Positions 9,040 to 19,193 of a DNA stretch of 64,000 nucleotides are shown piece by piece; the first letter of the stretch is position 1; each line of letters starts with the position of its first letter. The translations under genes were made by a program, and so were the position numbers. The notes below the pieces were generated by a model. It had not been told where the DNA came from. It searched no databases and saw nothing but the letters and a program-made list of their open reading frames with translations. The stretch comes from Epilithonimonas zeae (GTDB lineage: Bacteria; Bacteroidota; Bacteroidia; Flavobacteriales; Weeksellaceae): contig NZ_FSRK01000001.1 in assembly GCF_900141765.1 (NCBI RefSeq), forward strand, positions 930,001-994,000. Direction: 5' to 3'.

Positions 9040-11238
9040 TTAGTCGTTTAACTCAAATTTTGTCTTCTTGTTACCGACGATGATGTAAAAATCTCCGGAT
9101 TCTAAATGTTTATCACCATTGCTGTCGACATAGGTCAAATCTTTTTCAGGATTGATTTCAAAGCGGTATATTTCTTTTTTTCCTGCTATGATTAATTTTT
9201 TTTCAAAAAATTTGAGTTCTTTCATTGGACGGGAAATATTTGCAACAGGATCATAGATATACCAAAGCACAGCTTCTTTACCATCCACGGTTCCTTTGTT
9301 AGTAATTTCTATCTCTGCTACAATTTTTTCATTTTTTCTAAATTTGTTATTCGATAGTTTTATGTTACCATATTCAAATTTGCTGTAGCTAAATCCGTGA
9401 CCAAACCAGTACAATGCATCTCTCGGAATATCCTGATAATGTCCAGCTTCTGGCCTTGCCGACTGTCTCATATTGTAATAAATTGGAATTTGACCCGTTG
9501 TTTGCGGAAAAGTGGCAGAAAGTTTCCCCGATGGATTATGCCTTCCAGACAGGATACCAGATACAGCAGCTCCCGCCATTGTTCCCGGTTGCCAAATTTC
9601 CAATATTGCATCAGCCATTTTGTTCAACCGAATTAATTCTAAAGGTCTTCCACTGGAAAGCAGCAGGATAACACGTTTCCCTGTTTTGGATAGTTCTTCA
9701 ACAAGATCTTCCTGGATTTTTGGTAATGCAATAGTGGAGCGGGAGCCATTTTCGCCACTCCAATTTCTCTTTTCACCAAGAAAAACAAGTATAATATCTG
9801 ACTGATTGGCAACTTCCACAGCCTTGGCAAAACCACTTCTGTCTTCGCCCTCAAAATCACAACCTAAAGCATAATTAATCTTTAATTGGTCACCAAATTC
9901 TTTAGTCAAGCCGTCAAAAATGGTATTCACATCTTTTGGATCACCCATTCCTTCCCAAAATCCCATAATGTGAACAGAATCTTTTACCATCGGACCAATA
10001 GCTGCAATACTTTTATATTTTGAAGTTATTGGCAACACCTGATTTTCATTTTTCAATAAAACCATAGATTCCTGAGCCAATTCTTCAGCGACTTTTAAAT
10101 AATCAGGTAATAGATATCGATCTTTCTCAGAAATCACATCCACGTAAGGATTTTCAAACAGACCCAGATTCATTTTAACCCGAAGAATTCTTTTCACAGC
10201 TTCATCAATAGTTTGTATTTTAATTTTTCCTGAGGCTACCAATTCTGGGAGATAGTCCATGTAAATGTTATCAACCATATCCATTTCTACACCGGCGAGC
10301 AATGCTTTTTCGGCTGCTTCCTTGGTATCTTTTGCAACGCCTTGTACCACAAGATTTTTAACTGATCCCCAATCTGAGATCACAAAACCGTCGTGCCCCC
10401 ATTTTTTCTTAAGGATCTCTGTAAGAGTGTAATGATTAGCTGATGCAGGAACGCCGGAGATGTCATTAAAACCGCTCATTACTGTAGCTGCACCAGCTTT
10501 AATGCCCGCTTCGAAAGGTGGGAGAAAGGTTTCCCAAAGTGTCTGCTGTGAAATGTCACTATAATGATAATCACGGCCACCTTCGGACATACTGTAACCG
10601 ATGTAATGTTTCAAACTTGCGGCAATGGTGTATTTGTCTTTCAGATTATGTCCCTGATAACCTTGGATGGCAGCAACACCAAAAGCTGAATTAGCATAGG
10701 TGTCTTCTCCGTAACCTTCAGAAATCCTACCCCATCGGGCATCTCTGGCAACGTCTACCATCGGTGAAAAAGTCCAGTCTAATCCAGACAGCCAACTTTC
10801 TTTTGCGGTAATGGCGCTTGATTGTTTTACCAAATCTGTATTCCAGGAGCAAGCTTGGGCCAGCGGAATTGGAAAAATGGTTTTGTAGCCATGTATGGCA
10901 TCAAATCCAAATATAATCGGAATACCCAAACGGGTTTCGTTAACTGCCTTTTTCTGAATCTGATTGCGGTACTCTGGATTGGTACTTCGGTAGAGTAGTG
11001 AGCCAATTTCAGGTTTTACAGCTTTCATATGCTCTCCAATATTGTTGGGATTGGCATTTTTCCCATAAGTCCATTGGTTCATCTGCATTATTTTTTCCTC
11101 CAGAGTCATCTGACCTATCAGATCATCAATACGTTTTTCTACAGGAGCATCTTTGTTTTTGTAAAGTGGCTGTTTTTGAGCATTAGCGGATGAGCAACTC
11201 ATTACCAGAATGCTTGCAGCGTAAAAGATATTTTTCAT
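9040..11238 (-). CDS. Glycoside hydrolase family 3 beta-glucosidase (BglX type)
   Basis: 732 residues: signal peptide (about 1-20; a VMSC segment could also be a weak lipobox), (beta/alpha)8 GH3 N-terminal domain, the KHY segment at about 210-212, the nucleophile Asp289 in the ISDW motif, the C-terminal alpha/beta sandwich with a WSGE motif carrying the likely acid/base Glu, and a fibronectin-III-like end domain. Such enzymes release glucose from the non-reducing end of beta-gluco-oligosaccharides, probably in the periplasm. It is the fourth gene of the minus-strand arm and partner to a second GH3 enzyme at 12946-15222; the two differ enough to have different linkage preferences. Confidence 0.9.
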   Translation of the reverse strand: MKNIFYAASILVMSCSSANAQKQPLYKNKDAPVEKRIDDLIGQMTLEEKIMQMNQWTYGKNANPNNIGEHMKAVKPEIGSLLYRSTNPEYRNQIQKKAVNETRLGIPIIFGFDAIHGYKTIFPIPLAQACSWNTDLVKQSSAITAKESWLSGLDWTFSPMVDVARDARWGRISEGYGEDTYANSAFGVAAIQGYQGHNLKDKYTIAASLKHYIGYSMSEGGRDYHYSDISQQTLWETFLPPFEAGIKAGAATVMSGFNDISGVPASANHYTLTEILKKKWGHDGFVISDWGSVKNLVVQGVAKDTKEAAEKALLAGVEMDMVDNIYMDYLPELVASGKIKIQTIDEAVKRILRVKMNLGLFENPYVDVISEKDRYLLPDYLKVAEELAQESMVLLKNENQVLPITSKYKSIAAIGPMVKDSVHIMGFWEGMGDPKDVNTIFDGLTKEFGDQLKINYALGCDFEGEDRSGFAKAVEVANQSDIILVFLGEKRNWSGENGSRSTIALPKIQEDLVEELSKTGKRVILLLSSGRPLELIRLNKMADAILEIWQPGTMAGAAVSGILSGRHNPSGKLSATFPQTTGQIPIYYNMRQSARPEAGHYQDIPRDALYWFGHGFSYSKFEYGNIKLSNNKFRKNEKIVAEIEITNKGTVDGKEAVLWYIYDPVANISRPMKELKFFEKKLIIAGKKEIYRFEINPEKDLTYVDSNGDKHLESGDFYIIVGNKKTKFELND

Positions 11239-11329
11239 ATCGAAGATTATATTGTCTTAGCTAATTCTATTCTGAGAAAAGTTTTCAGTAAATTCCAGAA
11301 CGATATATTCAGACTGCTTTTAAAAAAAA

Positions 11330-12778
11330 TTATTTGGAATCTAAATATTGACTTAAACCGTAGATATTATCATTAATGATTTTCATATTGTCGATGAGAG
11401 GCCTATAGTATTGATATGCACTATTGATGATACCTTTATTAGAATCGCGGTTTGAGTAATCTGTCTTCCTATTATCTGGATCATTGTCCTGATATCGGAA
11501 CCAATGCCATCCCACACAACCTTTGCTTTTCAACAACTCGATAACGAAGTTTTGGTAGAAGTAACCTCTTTCTTTTTGGGTTTGGACATTCCATCCGGCG
11601 CCAGTTTTATTAGGTAAACCTGAATCTTCGCCCTTGGTGTACCATTCAGTAATGATGAACGGTTTTCCAGACCAGGCCATCCAGTTGGATAGAATAGGCT
11701 GCTCTGGTTCCCATTTTCTGTAATGATTAATGGAAATAATATCCATATATTTTCCCGCGACCTCAAATATTTTTGGATTGTCCAATTCATCCAACTCTTG
11801 ATTGAAACGGCAGCCGAGATAAAGATGGTTTGGATCATACTTTTTTATGGCAGCAGTCACCTTTTTCATATAGGTTTCAAAATAAAATCCTGTGAAATCT
11901 TGTCTATCAGCATCTGTAATATCTTCTAAAAAAGCATTTTTATGCTTGCGGTCGTCCAGCCATTTCTTTGCCACAATGTATCCGGCCTCATCCTTTTTAA
12001 GATATTTAAGATGTCTGTCCAAAGCATCGTCTACCCAAGGCAACTCATTGTCTGTAAAATATCCAAGAAGGAATTGATCATCTTTGTATTTGAATATTTT
12101 TGAAATTTCCTGATCTACATAAAGGTCAAATTCTTTATCAAATACCATCACCAAATCGTATCTATAGCCTTGCCAACCAGCTTCTTCATATTTACCATTA
12201 TATTTTTTGATATGCTCGGCTTTGTAAGTACCCATTGGACTTACTATCACAGTGTAGACCAGAGGTTTTGCAGATGAACGGATCAAGTCTATATTTGACC
12301 ATGCACCGGCTCCGTTAAATCCATTTTTTTTGAGGAATTTTGTTTCTTTTGCAATCCAATTTTCACCAGTTTTATATTTTTCATTGAATGCATTCTCTTG
12401 ATTTTCAGAGTTGCCAGGATTGAGCACAGCAACGCCTTTATGTATAAAAGGGTTTCCCAAAGGATCTACGATCCACCATCTGCCGTCTTTTTTTTCTGTT
12501 CTGAAAAAACCGGTTGCCTCTAGCTGAAATGTTTTGTATCCACCAAATTTGTTGGTAGCAGGATCTTTTGATGATTGATATCCAGGAAGTCTGTCGATGG
12601 TTTTTGCAACATAAGGTTTCCACAAAGAATCTTCTGCATTTAGACGGGCCAAAACACTATGATAATTTTTTTCTGAAGCTTGATTGATTGAAGATTTCTG
12701 TGCTTTGAGTTCAGAATAATTGTTGATACTTAGCGTAATAAGTGCAATCACACTTTTTTGTATAAAGTTTATTTTCAC
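11330..12778 (-). CDS. Clan GH-A glycoside hydrolase, family uncertain (agarase-like annotation group)
   Basis: 482 residues with a signal peptide (about 1-26). An N-terminal segment with the pattern DGRWWIVDPLGNPF (98-111) is shared with proteins often labelled agarase. The remaining chain reads as a (beta/alpha)8 barrel, with Asn244-Glu245 (TDNE) as the likely acid/base and Glu378 (ITEWY) as the likely nucleophile, both in the clan GH-A positions. The locus has no other sign of agar use, so agarase is doubtful; an endo- or exo-acting beta-glucanase, or an enzyme for glucuronate-bearing glucan, fits the neighbours better. It lies between two GH3 genes in the same operon. Confidence 0.72.
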   Translation of the reverse strand: MKINFIQKSVIALITLSINNYSELKAQKSSINQASEKNYHSVLARLNAEDSLWKPYVAKTIDRLPGYQSSKDPATNKFGGYKTFQLEATGFFRTEKKDGRWWIVDPLGNPFIHKGVAVLNPGNSENQENAFNEKYKTGENWIAKETKFLKKNGFNGAGAWSNIDLIRSSAKPLVYTVIVSPMGTYKAEHIKKYNGKYEEAGWQGYRYDLVMVFDKEFDLYVDQEISKIFKYKDDQFLLGYFTDNELPWVDDALDRHLKYLKKDEAGYIVAKKWLDDRKHKNAFLEDITDADRQDFTGFYFETYMKKVTAAIKKYDPNHLYLGCRFNQELDELDNPKIFEVAGKYMDIISINHYRKWEPEQPILSNWMAWSGKPFIITEWYTKGEDSGLPNKTGAGWNVQTQKERGYFYQNFVIELLKSKGCVGWHWFRYQDNDPDNRKTDYSNRDSNKGIINSAYQYYRPLIDNMKIINDNIYGLSQYLDSK

Positions 12779-12945
12779 AATTTACAGATTATAATATTAT
12801 TATTGATAAGAGAAAATTGAAAACATTATTTTAGTTGATTAGCTGATAGTCATAACTAAAAATGCGGTGGATAACATCATAAGATAGACACTCCAATATT
12901 TTTATTGGATAGAATTCTAGAGTGATGAAATTGGTTTGTAACTTA

Positions 12946-15222
12946 TTATTTTAATTCGAATTCTGTTTCTAGCAGCTGATCAGAGCTGGTTCCGACAAAT
13001 ACTTTAAACATTCCCGGTTCCAAAAGATAATTCCCGCCATTGTCATAATAACCTAAATCTTCTTTAGTCAAAGTGAAGTTTATGGTCCTTTGTTCACCCT
13101 TTTTGAGAGCTATCAACTCAAATCCCTTCAGCTCTTTGACTGGTCTGGAAATACTTCCGCTCACATCTCTAATGTAAAGCTGAACCACTTCTTTACCGTC
13201 TAAATTACCTGTATTAGTTACTGAAACTGATAATTTTATGGGCTCTTCAACAGAGAAAATCGTTTTATTGATTTTTAGATCTCTATAATCGAATTTGGTG
13301 TAACTCAATCCGTGACCAAAAGGAAAGAGTGGTGTCTTTTCTACATCGGAATAATGAGACCAGAACACATTATTTTCTGAATTGCTAGGTCTCCCAGTGT
13401 TATAATGGTTGTAATAAATAGGAACTTGTCCAACATTACGGGGGAATGAGATCGGCAATTTACCACTAGGATTATAATCGCCATAAAGAACTTCGGCAAT
13501 GGCATTACCACTTTCACTTCCCAATTGCCAAGCCTCTACGATAGCAGGAATATGATTTGCTGCCCATTGTATAGCCAATGGTCTTCCGTTATTCAGAACC
13601 AAAACTATATTTTTATTGACTTTAAATACCTCTTCTAGCAACTCCTGCTGATTACCTGGCAGATCAAGATTTGTTCTGCTTCTCCCTTCACCACTTTGGA
13701 AACCATGTTCGCCTAAAACCATAACCACCACATCTGCTTGTCTTGCTGTTGCGATAGCCTTTTCAAACCCACTTTTATCATCAGTGTTGATTTCTAATTC
13801 TTTGGTAAAAGTTGGCTTACCTGAAAAGACGGCAGTTCCAAGAGCATAGGTGACTGGACTGTTTTTGTATTTTTGCATTCCTTCCAAAACGGAAACCGCA
13901 GTATCATCATCTGCTGCAATTCGCCAGCTTCCCAGCGGACTTGTTTTATCACTGGCCAAAGCGCCAATTAATGCTATCTTTTGCCCGGACTTTTTGAGTG
14001 GCAATAGATTATTGTCATTTTTTAACAGCACAATGGATTTTTTGGCCATATCCAGAACACCATCGTGATGCGATGCGCTGCCAATCACTTCTTTTTCCCT
14101 TTTTTCGTCGCAATATTTGTAAGGATTTTCAAATAGACCCATTTCAAATTTTAATCTCAAAATTCTTCTTACGGCGTCGTTTATGATTTCAATGTCTAGC
14201 TTCTTTTCTTTGACAAGATTTACCAGTTCGTTTACATATAAATAAGATTCCATATCCATATCAGATCCTGCTTCTGCTGCTTTTTCCGCAGCCTCCGCAC
14301 CATCTTTGGCATATCCGTGAGAAATCATCTCTCCAATAGACGCCCAATCGGATACTACAAAGCCTTGAAAATCCCATTTCGTTTTAAGAATATCTCGGAG
14401 AAGAAAACGGTTTGCAGTAGCCGGAATACCATTTAAAGTATTGAAAGCGTTCATAAATGTCTTGACACCAGCATCATTGGCCGCTTTGAAAGGAGGCAGT
14501 ACTGAATTGTACAATCTTGATACACTCATATCTACATTGTTATATTCTTTGCCGGATTCTACAAAGCCGTATCCTGCAAAATGTTTTGCGCAGGCTGCAA
14601 TCGTATTGGTTCCAGAAAAATCATCACCTTGAAAACCCTTAACTCTTGCCACTGCAATTTTACTGGCAAGAAAAGGATCCTCACCGGCGCCTTCCATTAC
14701 TCGACCCCAGCGGGCATCTATTGTAACATCTACATTGGGCGCAAAAGTCCAGTTAATACCGCTTGCAGCAGCTTCGGCAGCAGCTATTGCCGCAGATTTT
14801 TTTATAGCTTCCATATCCCAGCTGGCAGCTTCGGCTAATGGAATTGGGCTAAGTGTTTTATAGCTGTGTATCACATCAAATCCAATAATCAGAGGAATCC
14901 CTAACCTTGTATTTTCAACGGCAATTTTTTGTACTTCGCGTACTTTCTGAACACCCCGCACATTAAGTAGTGATCCAACCCAACCTTTGTTGAGATGATC
15001 GTATTTAATTTTGGATGAGCCACCCTGAGGAGCAGGACCTGTTACTTCCCAGAAACCATTGTACTGATTCATCTGACCAACCTTTTCTTCCAGCGTCATT
15101 TGATTCATCAGTAATGTAATACGCTCTTCTATAGATTTTGTAGTATCGAGGTGCGCTTTGTTCTGTGCAGTTATATTTGCAACACCAAAGACAACAAAAC
15201 AAAATAGGGTGGTTTTGATCAT
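12946..15222 (-). CDS. bglX: Glycoside hydrolase family 3 beta-glucosidase (BglX type)
   Basis: 758 residues: signal peptide (about 1-19), GH3 barrel with KHF segment near 213-215, nucleophile Asp292 in VSDW, C-terminal sandwich domain with a QSGEGRSR motif holding the likely acid/base Glu, and a fibronectin-III-like domain ending in a GTSSD/FEL strand. Layout and length match E. coli BglX, a periplasmic beta-glucosidase. It is the second gene of the minus-strand arm, 60 bases after the surface lipoprotein gene. With the other GH3 enzyme it should finish oligosaccharides brought in by SusCD. Confidence 0.9.
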   Translation of the reverse strand: MIKTTLFCFVVFGVANITAQNKAHLDTTKSIEERITLLMNQMTLEEKVGQMNQYNGFWEVTGPAPQGGSSKIKYDHLNKGWVGSLLNVRGVQKVREVQKIAVENTRLGIPLIIGFDVIHSYKTLSPIPLAEAASWDMEAIKKSAAIAAAEAAASGINWTFAPNVDVTIDARWGRVMEGAGEDPFLASKIAVARVKGFQGDDFSGTNTIAACAKHFAGYGFVESGKEYNNVDMSVSRLYNSVLPPFKAANDAGVKTFMNAFNTLNGIPATANRFLLRDILKTKWDFQGFVVSDWASIGEMISHGYAKDGAEAAEKAAEAGSDMDMESYLYVNELVNLVKEKKLDIEIINDAVRRILRLKFEMGLFENPYKYCDEKREKEVIGSASHHDGVLDMAKKSIVLLKNDNNLLPLKKSGQKIALIGALASDKTSPLGSWRIAADDDTAVSVLEGMQKYKNSPVTYALGTAVFSGKPTFTKELEINTDDKSGFEKAIATARQADVVVMVLGEHGFQSGEGRSRTNLDLPGNQQELLEEVFKVNKNIVLVLNNGRPLAIQWAANHIPAIVEAWQLGSESGNAIAEVLYGDYNPSGKLPISFPRNVGQVPIYYNHYNTGRPSNSENNVFWSHYSDVEKTPLFPFGHGLSYTKFDYRDLKINKTIFSVEEPIKLSVSVTNTGNLDGKEVVQLYIRDVSGSISRPVKELKGFELIALKKGEQRTINFTLTKEDLGYYDNGGNYLLEPGMFKVFVGTSSDQLLETEFELK

Positions 15223-15282
15223 TTCTAATTTTTAATGGTAATAACTGTTATTGTTTAGAGAGTATTTTAATTTTCGTAAAAG

Positions 15283-16710
15283 TTAATTTACAGTAAAATA
15301 AATATCATCAATATAATAGTCGAAAGAATTTGGTGCAGTACTGTAATCACTATCGTCGGTACGTATTGTAAATTGTTTGATGCTTGATTTAGCCGCAGCT
15401 ACGGTAGAAAGAGCCGCACCATTACCATCTCTCAGAAGTTGGGAAAAAGGAATTACCAATTCGTGCCATTGTCCATCCCACAACATTCCGTAAGCAGGAT
15501 TTCCTGGATTCAGTGTCACCCAATAATTTCCGGAATTGGTATTCAGTCTAATTCTTACTTTTTTTGGTGTGCTGGATTTTACAGCAACATTCAAATAGTT
15601 GTAAGCTGTTGCATTATAAGGAGAAACAGTCAGATCCATATGTGAAAGGGCAAATCCGTTCTGTGGGCTTCCATTTCCTGTAGGATCAAAATGGTAAAAC
15701 AATGCCTTGTTACCATGATTAGTATTAGTGGTAACAATTGTGATAGCCATATTTCCTCCATTTGGCGGTGGTGCTATGCCAGGATTTGAACTCACTATAT
15801 CTTTTTCTGTGAAAATCCCAACACCGTCGATTGGTGGAGGTGGAACACTCACTTTAATGTTTATCTTATCCAGATTGGTATTAGAACCTGTGAATAAGAC
15901 GCGAAATGTGTTTTTTCCCTCTGTCAAATTAACTCCAGTTACATTTTTGGAAATATAGGTATTATAGCTTCCTGTATTTGGAAAATTGCCTGTCTGTCCT
16001 AGATCAGTTGCAACGCCCGTATTAGGATTTACCAGCTGAAGTTTAATAGATTTTCCTCCAGCAGTATCGCCCGATGCTACACGGAAATCGAAATCATAAA
16101 TTCCTGTAGCAGGAACAGTGATCGTGTAATTGGTCCATTCCCCAGCTTCTGTGTAACTGATATTAGTGATGTTATTTCCCATCTGAACATCCACACCATC
16201 GTCTGTTCTATAGCGCGGACTTCCGTTCTGTACAGCAAGGTTTTGCTCCTCTGTGTCGTGATAAGCAATGCCTTCACCGCCAAGATTGTAATTCTCTGCT
16301 TCAATCGTACCAGGAATGGCAATTGCAGTCCCTCCATACGGCAAAGGCGGGTCGATACCTTTAACAATGATTTTAAACAATTTTGTCTCGACTGTATTAT
16401 CAATATATTTTACGACCAATTTTGCATCATAGGTTCCAGGGTTATTGTAAACAACTGTAGCATCAGGATTGACGGATGAAGAAGGGCTACCACCCGCAAA
16501 TGTCCAGGTTGTCGTAAGATGTTTAAAAGAGGTACTTTTAAAATCTACAGCTTCTCCAAATTTAATATCAGTACGAGAGGCACTGGCTTCCGTATGCGGC
16601 TTGTCATAAAGCGTGACTTCTCTTATTTCTTCCTCAACACAAGAGAAGAACAAAGCAAAAAACAATAGTGAAAGTATGCTTTTCAAAAAGTCAGTATTTT
16701 TTAAATTCAT
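15283..16710 (-). CDS. Surface glycan-binding lipoprotein with PKD, CBM6 and a second binding domain
   Basis: 475 residues. A lipobox (FFSC, Cys at about 24) follows the hydrophobic signal. A PKD-like domain is at about 40-115 (the TWTFAGGSP and NNPGTYDAKL patterns). A CBM6 module is at about 130-290 (IEAENY, GIAYHD, then YTEAGEW and YDFDFRVAS). A proline-rich hinge and a second beta-sandwich (about 300-475) end in an IDDIYF strand and resemble the protein encoded at 8100-8939. No hydrolase motif is present, so it is probably a surface glycan-binding protein that hands polymer to SusCD. It is the first gene of the minus-strand arm. Confidence 0.83.
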   Translation of the reverse strand: MNLKNTDFLKSILSLLFFALFFSCVEEEIREVTLYDKPHTEASASRTDIKFGEAVDFKSTSFKHLTTTWTFAGGSPSSSVNPDATVVYNNPGTYDAKLVVKYIDNTVETKLFKIIVKGIDPPLPYGGTAIAIPGTIEAENYNLGGEGIAYHDTEEQNLAVQNGSPRYRTDDGVDVQMGNNITNISYTEAGEWTNYTITVPATGIYDFDFRVASGDTAGGKSIKLQLVNPNTGVATDLGQTGNFPNTGSYNTYISKNVTGVNLTEGKNTFRVLFTGSNTNLDKINIKVSVPPPPIDGVGIFTEKDIVSSNPGIAPPPNGGNMAITIVTTNTNHGNKALFYHFDPTGNGSPQNGFALSHMDLTVSPYNATAYNYLNVAVKSSTPKKVRIRLNTNSGNYWVTLNPGNPAYGMLWDGQWHELVIPFSQLLRDGNGAALSTVAAAKSSIKQFTIRTDDSDYSTAPNSFDYYIDDIYFTVN

Positions 16711-17137
16711 AACTCAATGGTTTTTAATTTTGATTATATTTTATCTGCCACAAATTTTATATAAAAAATAAATAAAATGGGTCTTAAACATTTTAGATTA
16801 GGGTAAAAAATGTACTTTTCAACATACGTATATGGTTTAATGAATGTTTGATTGAATATTCTATCTCGATATATTCATTAAAATAATTTGTACTAATAAA
16901 TATTCTTACAGATTAAATCGGACTTTATACCGTATAGACTTCTTTATTGATCTTTATGACAAAACCAATATTTCAAAAAAATTCTTATTGATTTTAAATA
17001 TAAAAGATTTTAAATTTAAACATATTGCATTTTTTTTATATTTTTAATACGGACGTCCTTACCCCTAAAAAAAGATATTTGAGCTGCACCTTAATGCGGT
17101 GATAAATTACTTTTGTGAGTCTGATTATCAAAAAATT
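16711..17137. promoter_or_regulatory. Divergent control region between the two arms of the glycan locus
   Basis: 427 AT-rich bases without a gene separate the divergent arms, so both promoters and any regulator sites should be here. Visible short palindromes: ATACGTAT (16824-16831), TATAC-C-GTATA (16926-16936) and GGACGTCC (17051-17058). Any of these could be contacted by the AraC-type output domain of the nearby hybrid sensor, but no known consensus was matched. No clear promoter was seen on the minus strand. Confidence 0.4.
17108..17115 (+). promoter_or_regulatory. Candidate -7 box for the uxuB-uxuA operon
   Basis: TACTTTTG matches the Bacteroidetes -7 consensus TAnnTTTG exactly and would place the transcript start about 15 bases before the ATG at 17138. 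No TTG lies at the usual 17-23 bases upstream (the nearest leaves 26), so an activator may be needed. Its position inside the longer GTG-started frame is a reason to prefer ATG 17138. Confidence 0.4.
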
Positions 17138-17968
17138 ATGAAAAACAAAGTCGTTGTTATCACAGGATCCACTGGAGTTTTGTGTAGTATAATAGCAAAA
17201 TCATTAGCAAAGAAAGGTTGTAAAATTGCGCTGTTGGCAAGAGAAATTGGAAAAGCAGAAAGTCTGAAAAATGAGATTATAGAGGCTGGAGGCATTGCAG
17301 ACATTTTTGAAGCAGATGTATTAAAAAAGGAACCTTTAGAAAAAGCAAGATTACAAATCGCGGAAAAGTTGGGGACGTGTGACATTCTGATCAATGGAGC
17401 TGGAGGTAATAATTCTCTTGGAACCACATCTGAACCTTATCTTTCGCAAACTGATTTAGATAATAACGATCCTAACTTTAGAACAATTTTCGATTTGCAA
17501 CCTGAGGGAATAAAATCAGTTTTCGATCTCAATTTCTTGGGAACATTTTTTCCCACTCAAATATTCGCAAAAGATATGGTAGGCAAATCAGGCTGTAGTG
17601 TTCTCAATATTTCTTCTTTGAGCGCTGTGACACCATTAACCAAAATTCCTGCTTACAGTGCTGCAAAAGCTGCGACTTCTAACTTGACTCAATGGCTTGC
17701 TGTTCATTTTTCCAAGATTGGAATCCGTGTTAATGCAATTGCGCCAGGATTTTTCCTGACAACTCAGAATAAAACTCTTCTCACATCCGAAGACGGAAGT
17801 CTTACAGAAAGAGGACAGTCTATTATCTCGCATACACCTGCGGGAAGATTTGGAAACCCAGAAGATTTGATTAGTTCCGTACTGTTTTTATGTGACGACA
17901 GATCATCTTTTGTAACCGGAATTGTAATCCCTGTGGATGGTGGTTTTAGCGCATTCAGCGGTGTTTAA
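17138..17968 (+). CDS. uxuB: SDR-family fructuronate reductase (D-mannonate oxidoreductase)
   Basis: 276 residues from ATG 17138; a GTG at 17099 in the same frame is less likely because a -7 box lies inside that extension. Short-chain dehydrogenase layout: N-terminal Rossmann fold with TGSTG, the NGAGG segment followed by NNSLGTTS that is typical of the Bacteroidetes UxuB type, catalytic Ser in NISSLS and the YSAAK Tyr/Lys pair, and a VDGG end. The enzyme would reduce D-fructuronate to D-mannonate with NAD(P)H. The mannonate dehydratase gene follows 14 bases later, which makes the assignment firm. It is the first gene of the plus-strand arm. Confidence 0.87.
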   Translation: MKNKVVVITGSTGVLCSIIAKSLAKKGCKIALLAREIGKAESLKNEIIEAGGIADIFEADVLKKEPLEKARLQIAEKLGTCDILINGAGGNNSLGTTSEPYLSQTDLDNNDPNFRTIFDLQPEGIKSVFDLNFLGTFFPTQIFAKDMVGKSGCSVLNISSLSAVTPLTKIPAYSAAKAATSNLTQWLAVHFSKIGIRVNAIAPGFFLTTQNKTLLTSEDGSLTERGQSIISHTPAGRFGNPEDLISSVLFLCDDRSSFVTGIVIPVDGGFSAFSGV

Positions 17969-17982
17969 TTAAAAAAAATAAA

Positions 17983-19167
17983 ATGGAACAATCTTGGCGC
18001 TGGTACGGACCGAAAGATTCAGTATCATTAGTAGATATAAAACAGGCTGGAGCAACTGGTATTGTAACCGCACTTCATCATATTCCCAATGGTTCTGTAT
18101 GGACTGTGGAGGAAATCAACATCAGAAAAAAAATAATCGAAGATGAAGGACTTCGGTGGAATGTTGTAGAAAGCATACCTGTTCACGAAAATATAAAAAC
18201 CCGTACTGGGGATTTTCAGAAATTTATTGAAAATTATAAACAAAGCATCGAAAATTTGGCTCATTGTGGGATCAGCGTTATATGCTATAATTTTATGCCT
18301 GTTTTAGATTGGACTCGTACAGATCTTGAGTTTGAACTGGAAGACGGTTCCAAAGCCTTGCGTTTTGATCAGACGGCATTTGCTGCATTCGACCTGTATT
18401 TGCTGCGGAGAGCTGGTGCGTTATCAGAATACTCACAGAAAGTAAAAGAGGAAGCTAAAGCCTATCTCGAAAAACTATCACAATCAGAGAAGACAAAACT
18501 GGTCAACAATATAATTGCTGGCTTACCGGGCGCAGAAGAAGGTTACAGTCTGGAAAGTTTCCAGGAAATTTTGGATAATTATGAAGAAATTGATGCCAAT
18601 CAACTGAGGCAAAATTTGATTCTCTTTCTCCAAGAAATTATTCCCGTTGCATCCAAAAGTAATGTATTGATGTGCATCCATCCTGACGATCCACCACATT
18701 CCATATTGGGCCTGCCTAGAGTTGTAAGCACCGAGGAAGATTATGCTTTATTATTTTCTGCAGTTCCTGATCTTGCGAACGGAATGACCTTCTGCTCCGG
18801 TTCATTGGGAGTGCGTCAGGATAATGACTTGGTAAAAATATTTAAGCGCTTTGCAGAGAGAGTTCATTTTTTACATCTTCGAAGTACCAAGAGAGATGAA
18901 AACGGAAATTTCTATGAAGCCAATCATCTGGAAGGTGATGTGGATATGTATGGATTGGTAAAAGAAGTAATTTCAGAAGAACGTAAAAGAGCAGAGCAGG
19001 GAAGAGCCGACTCAATGATCCCAATGCGTCCGGATCACGGGCATCAGATGTTGGATGATCTGCAAAAAAAGACCAATCCTGGATATTCTGCAATAGGTAG
19101 ACTTAGAGGCCTTGCAGAGCTCCGTGGTTTGGAGTTGGGTATTGCTCGTAGCTGTAGTGTGAATTAG
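17983..19167 (+). CDS. uxuA: Mannonate dehydratase
   Basis: 394 residues, the usual length for UxuA (EC 4.2.1.8). The N-terminal pattern [10 protein letters not shown] followed by [12 protein letters not shown] is characteristic, and the C-terminal PDHGHQM segment carries metal-site residues. The enzyme removes water from D-mannonate to give 2-keto-3-deoxygluconate in the cytoplasm. It follows uxuB by 14 bases and precedes the hybrid sensor gene by 26, so the three are probably one transcript. Glucuronate isomerase and the kinase/aldolase of the later steps are not in the window and must be encoded elsewhere if the pathway is complete. Confidence 0.93.
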   Translation: MEQSWRWYGPKDSVSLVDIKQAGATGIVTALHHIPNGSVWTVEEINIRKKIIEDEGLRWNVVESIPVHENIKTRTGDFQKFIENYKQSIENLAHCGISVICYNFMPVLDWTRTDLEFELEDGSKALRFDQTAFAAFDLYLLRRAGALSEYSQKVKEEAKAYLEKLSQSEKTKLVNNIIAGLPGAEEGYSLESFQEILDNYEEIDANQLRQNLILFLQEIIPVASKSNVLMCIHPDDPPHSILGLPRVVSTEEDYALLFSAVPDLANGMTFCSGSLGVRQDNDLVKIFKRFAERVHFLHLRSTKRDENGNFYEANHLEGDVDMYGLVKEVISEERKRAEQGRADSMIPMRPDHGHQMLDDLQKKTNPGYSAIGRLRGLAELRGLELGIARSCSVN

Positions 19168-19193
19168 AATTGATTATAATCATTTTGGTAATT

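Noticed and set aside
9397-9805. Three plus-strand open frames opposite the GH3 gene
   Set aside because: They are antisense shadows of a well-supported minus-strand enzyme gene.
11330-12778. Naming the GH-A enzyme an agarase
   Set aside because: Only a shared N-terminal pattern supports it; the surrounding genes point to a glucan.
17099-17137. GTG-started extension of uxuB
   Set aside because: It contains an exact -7 box and adds residues outside the SDR fold.
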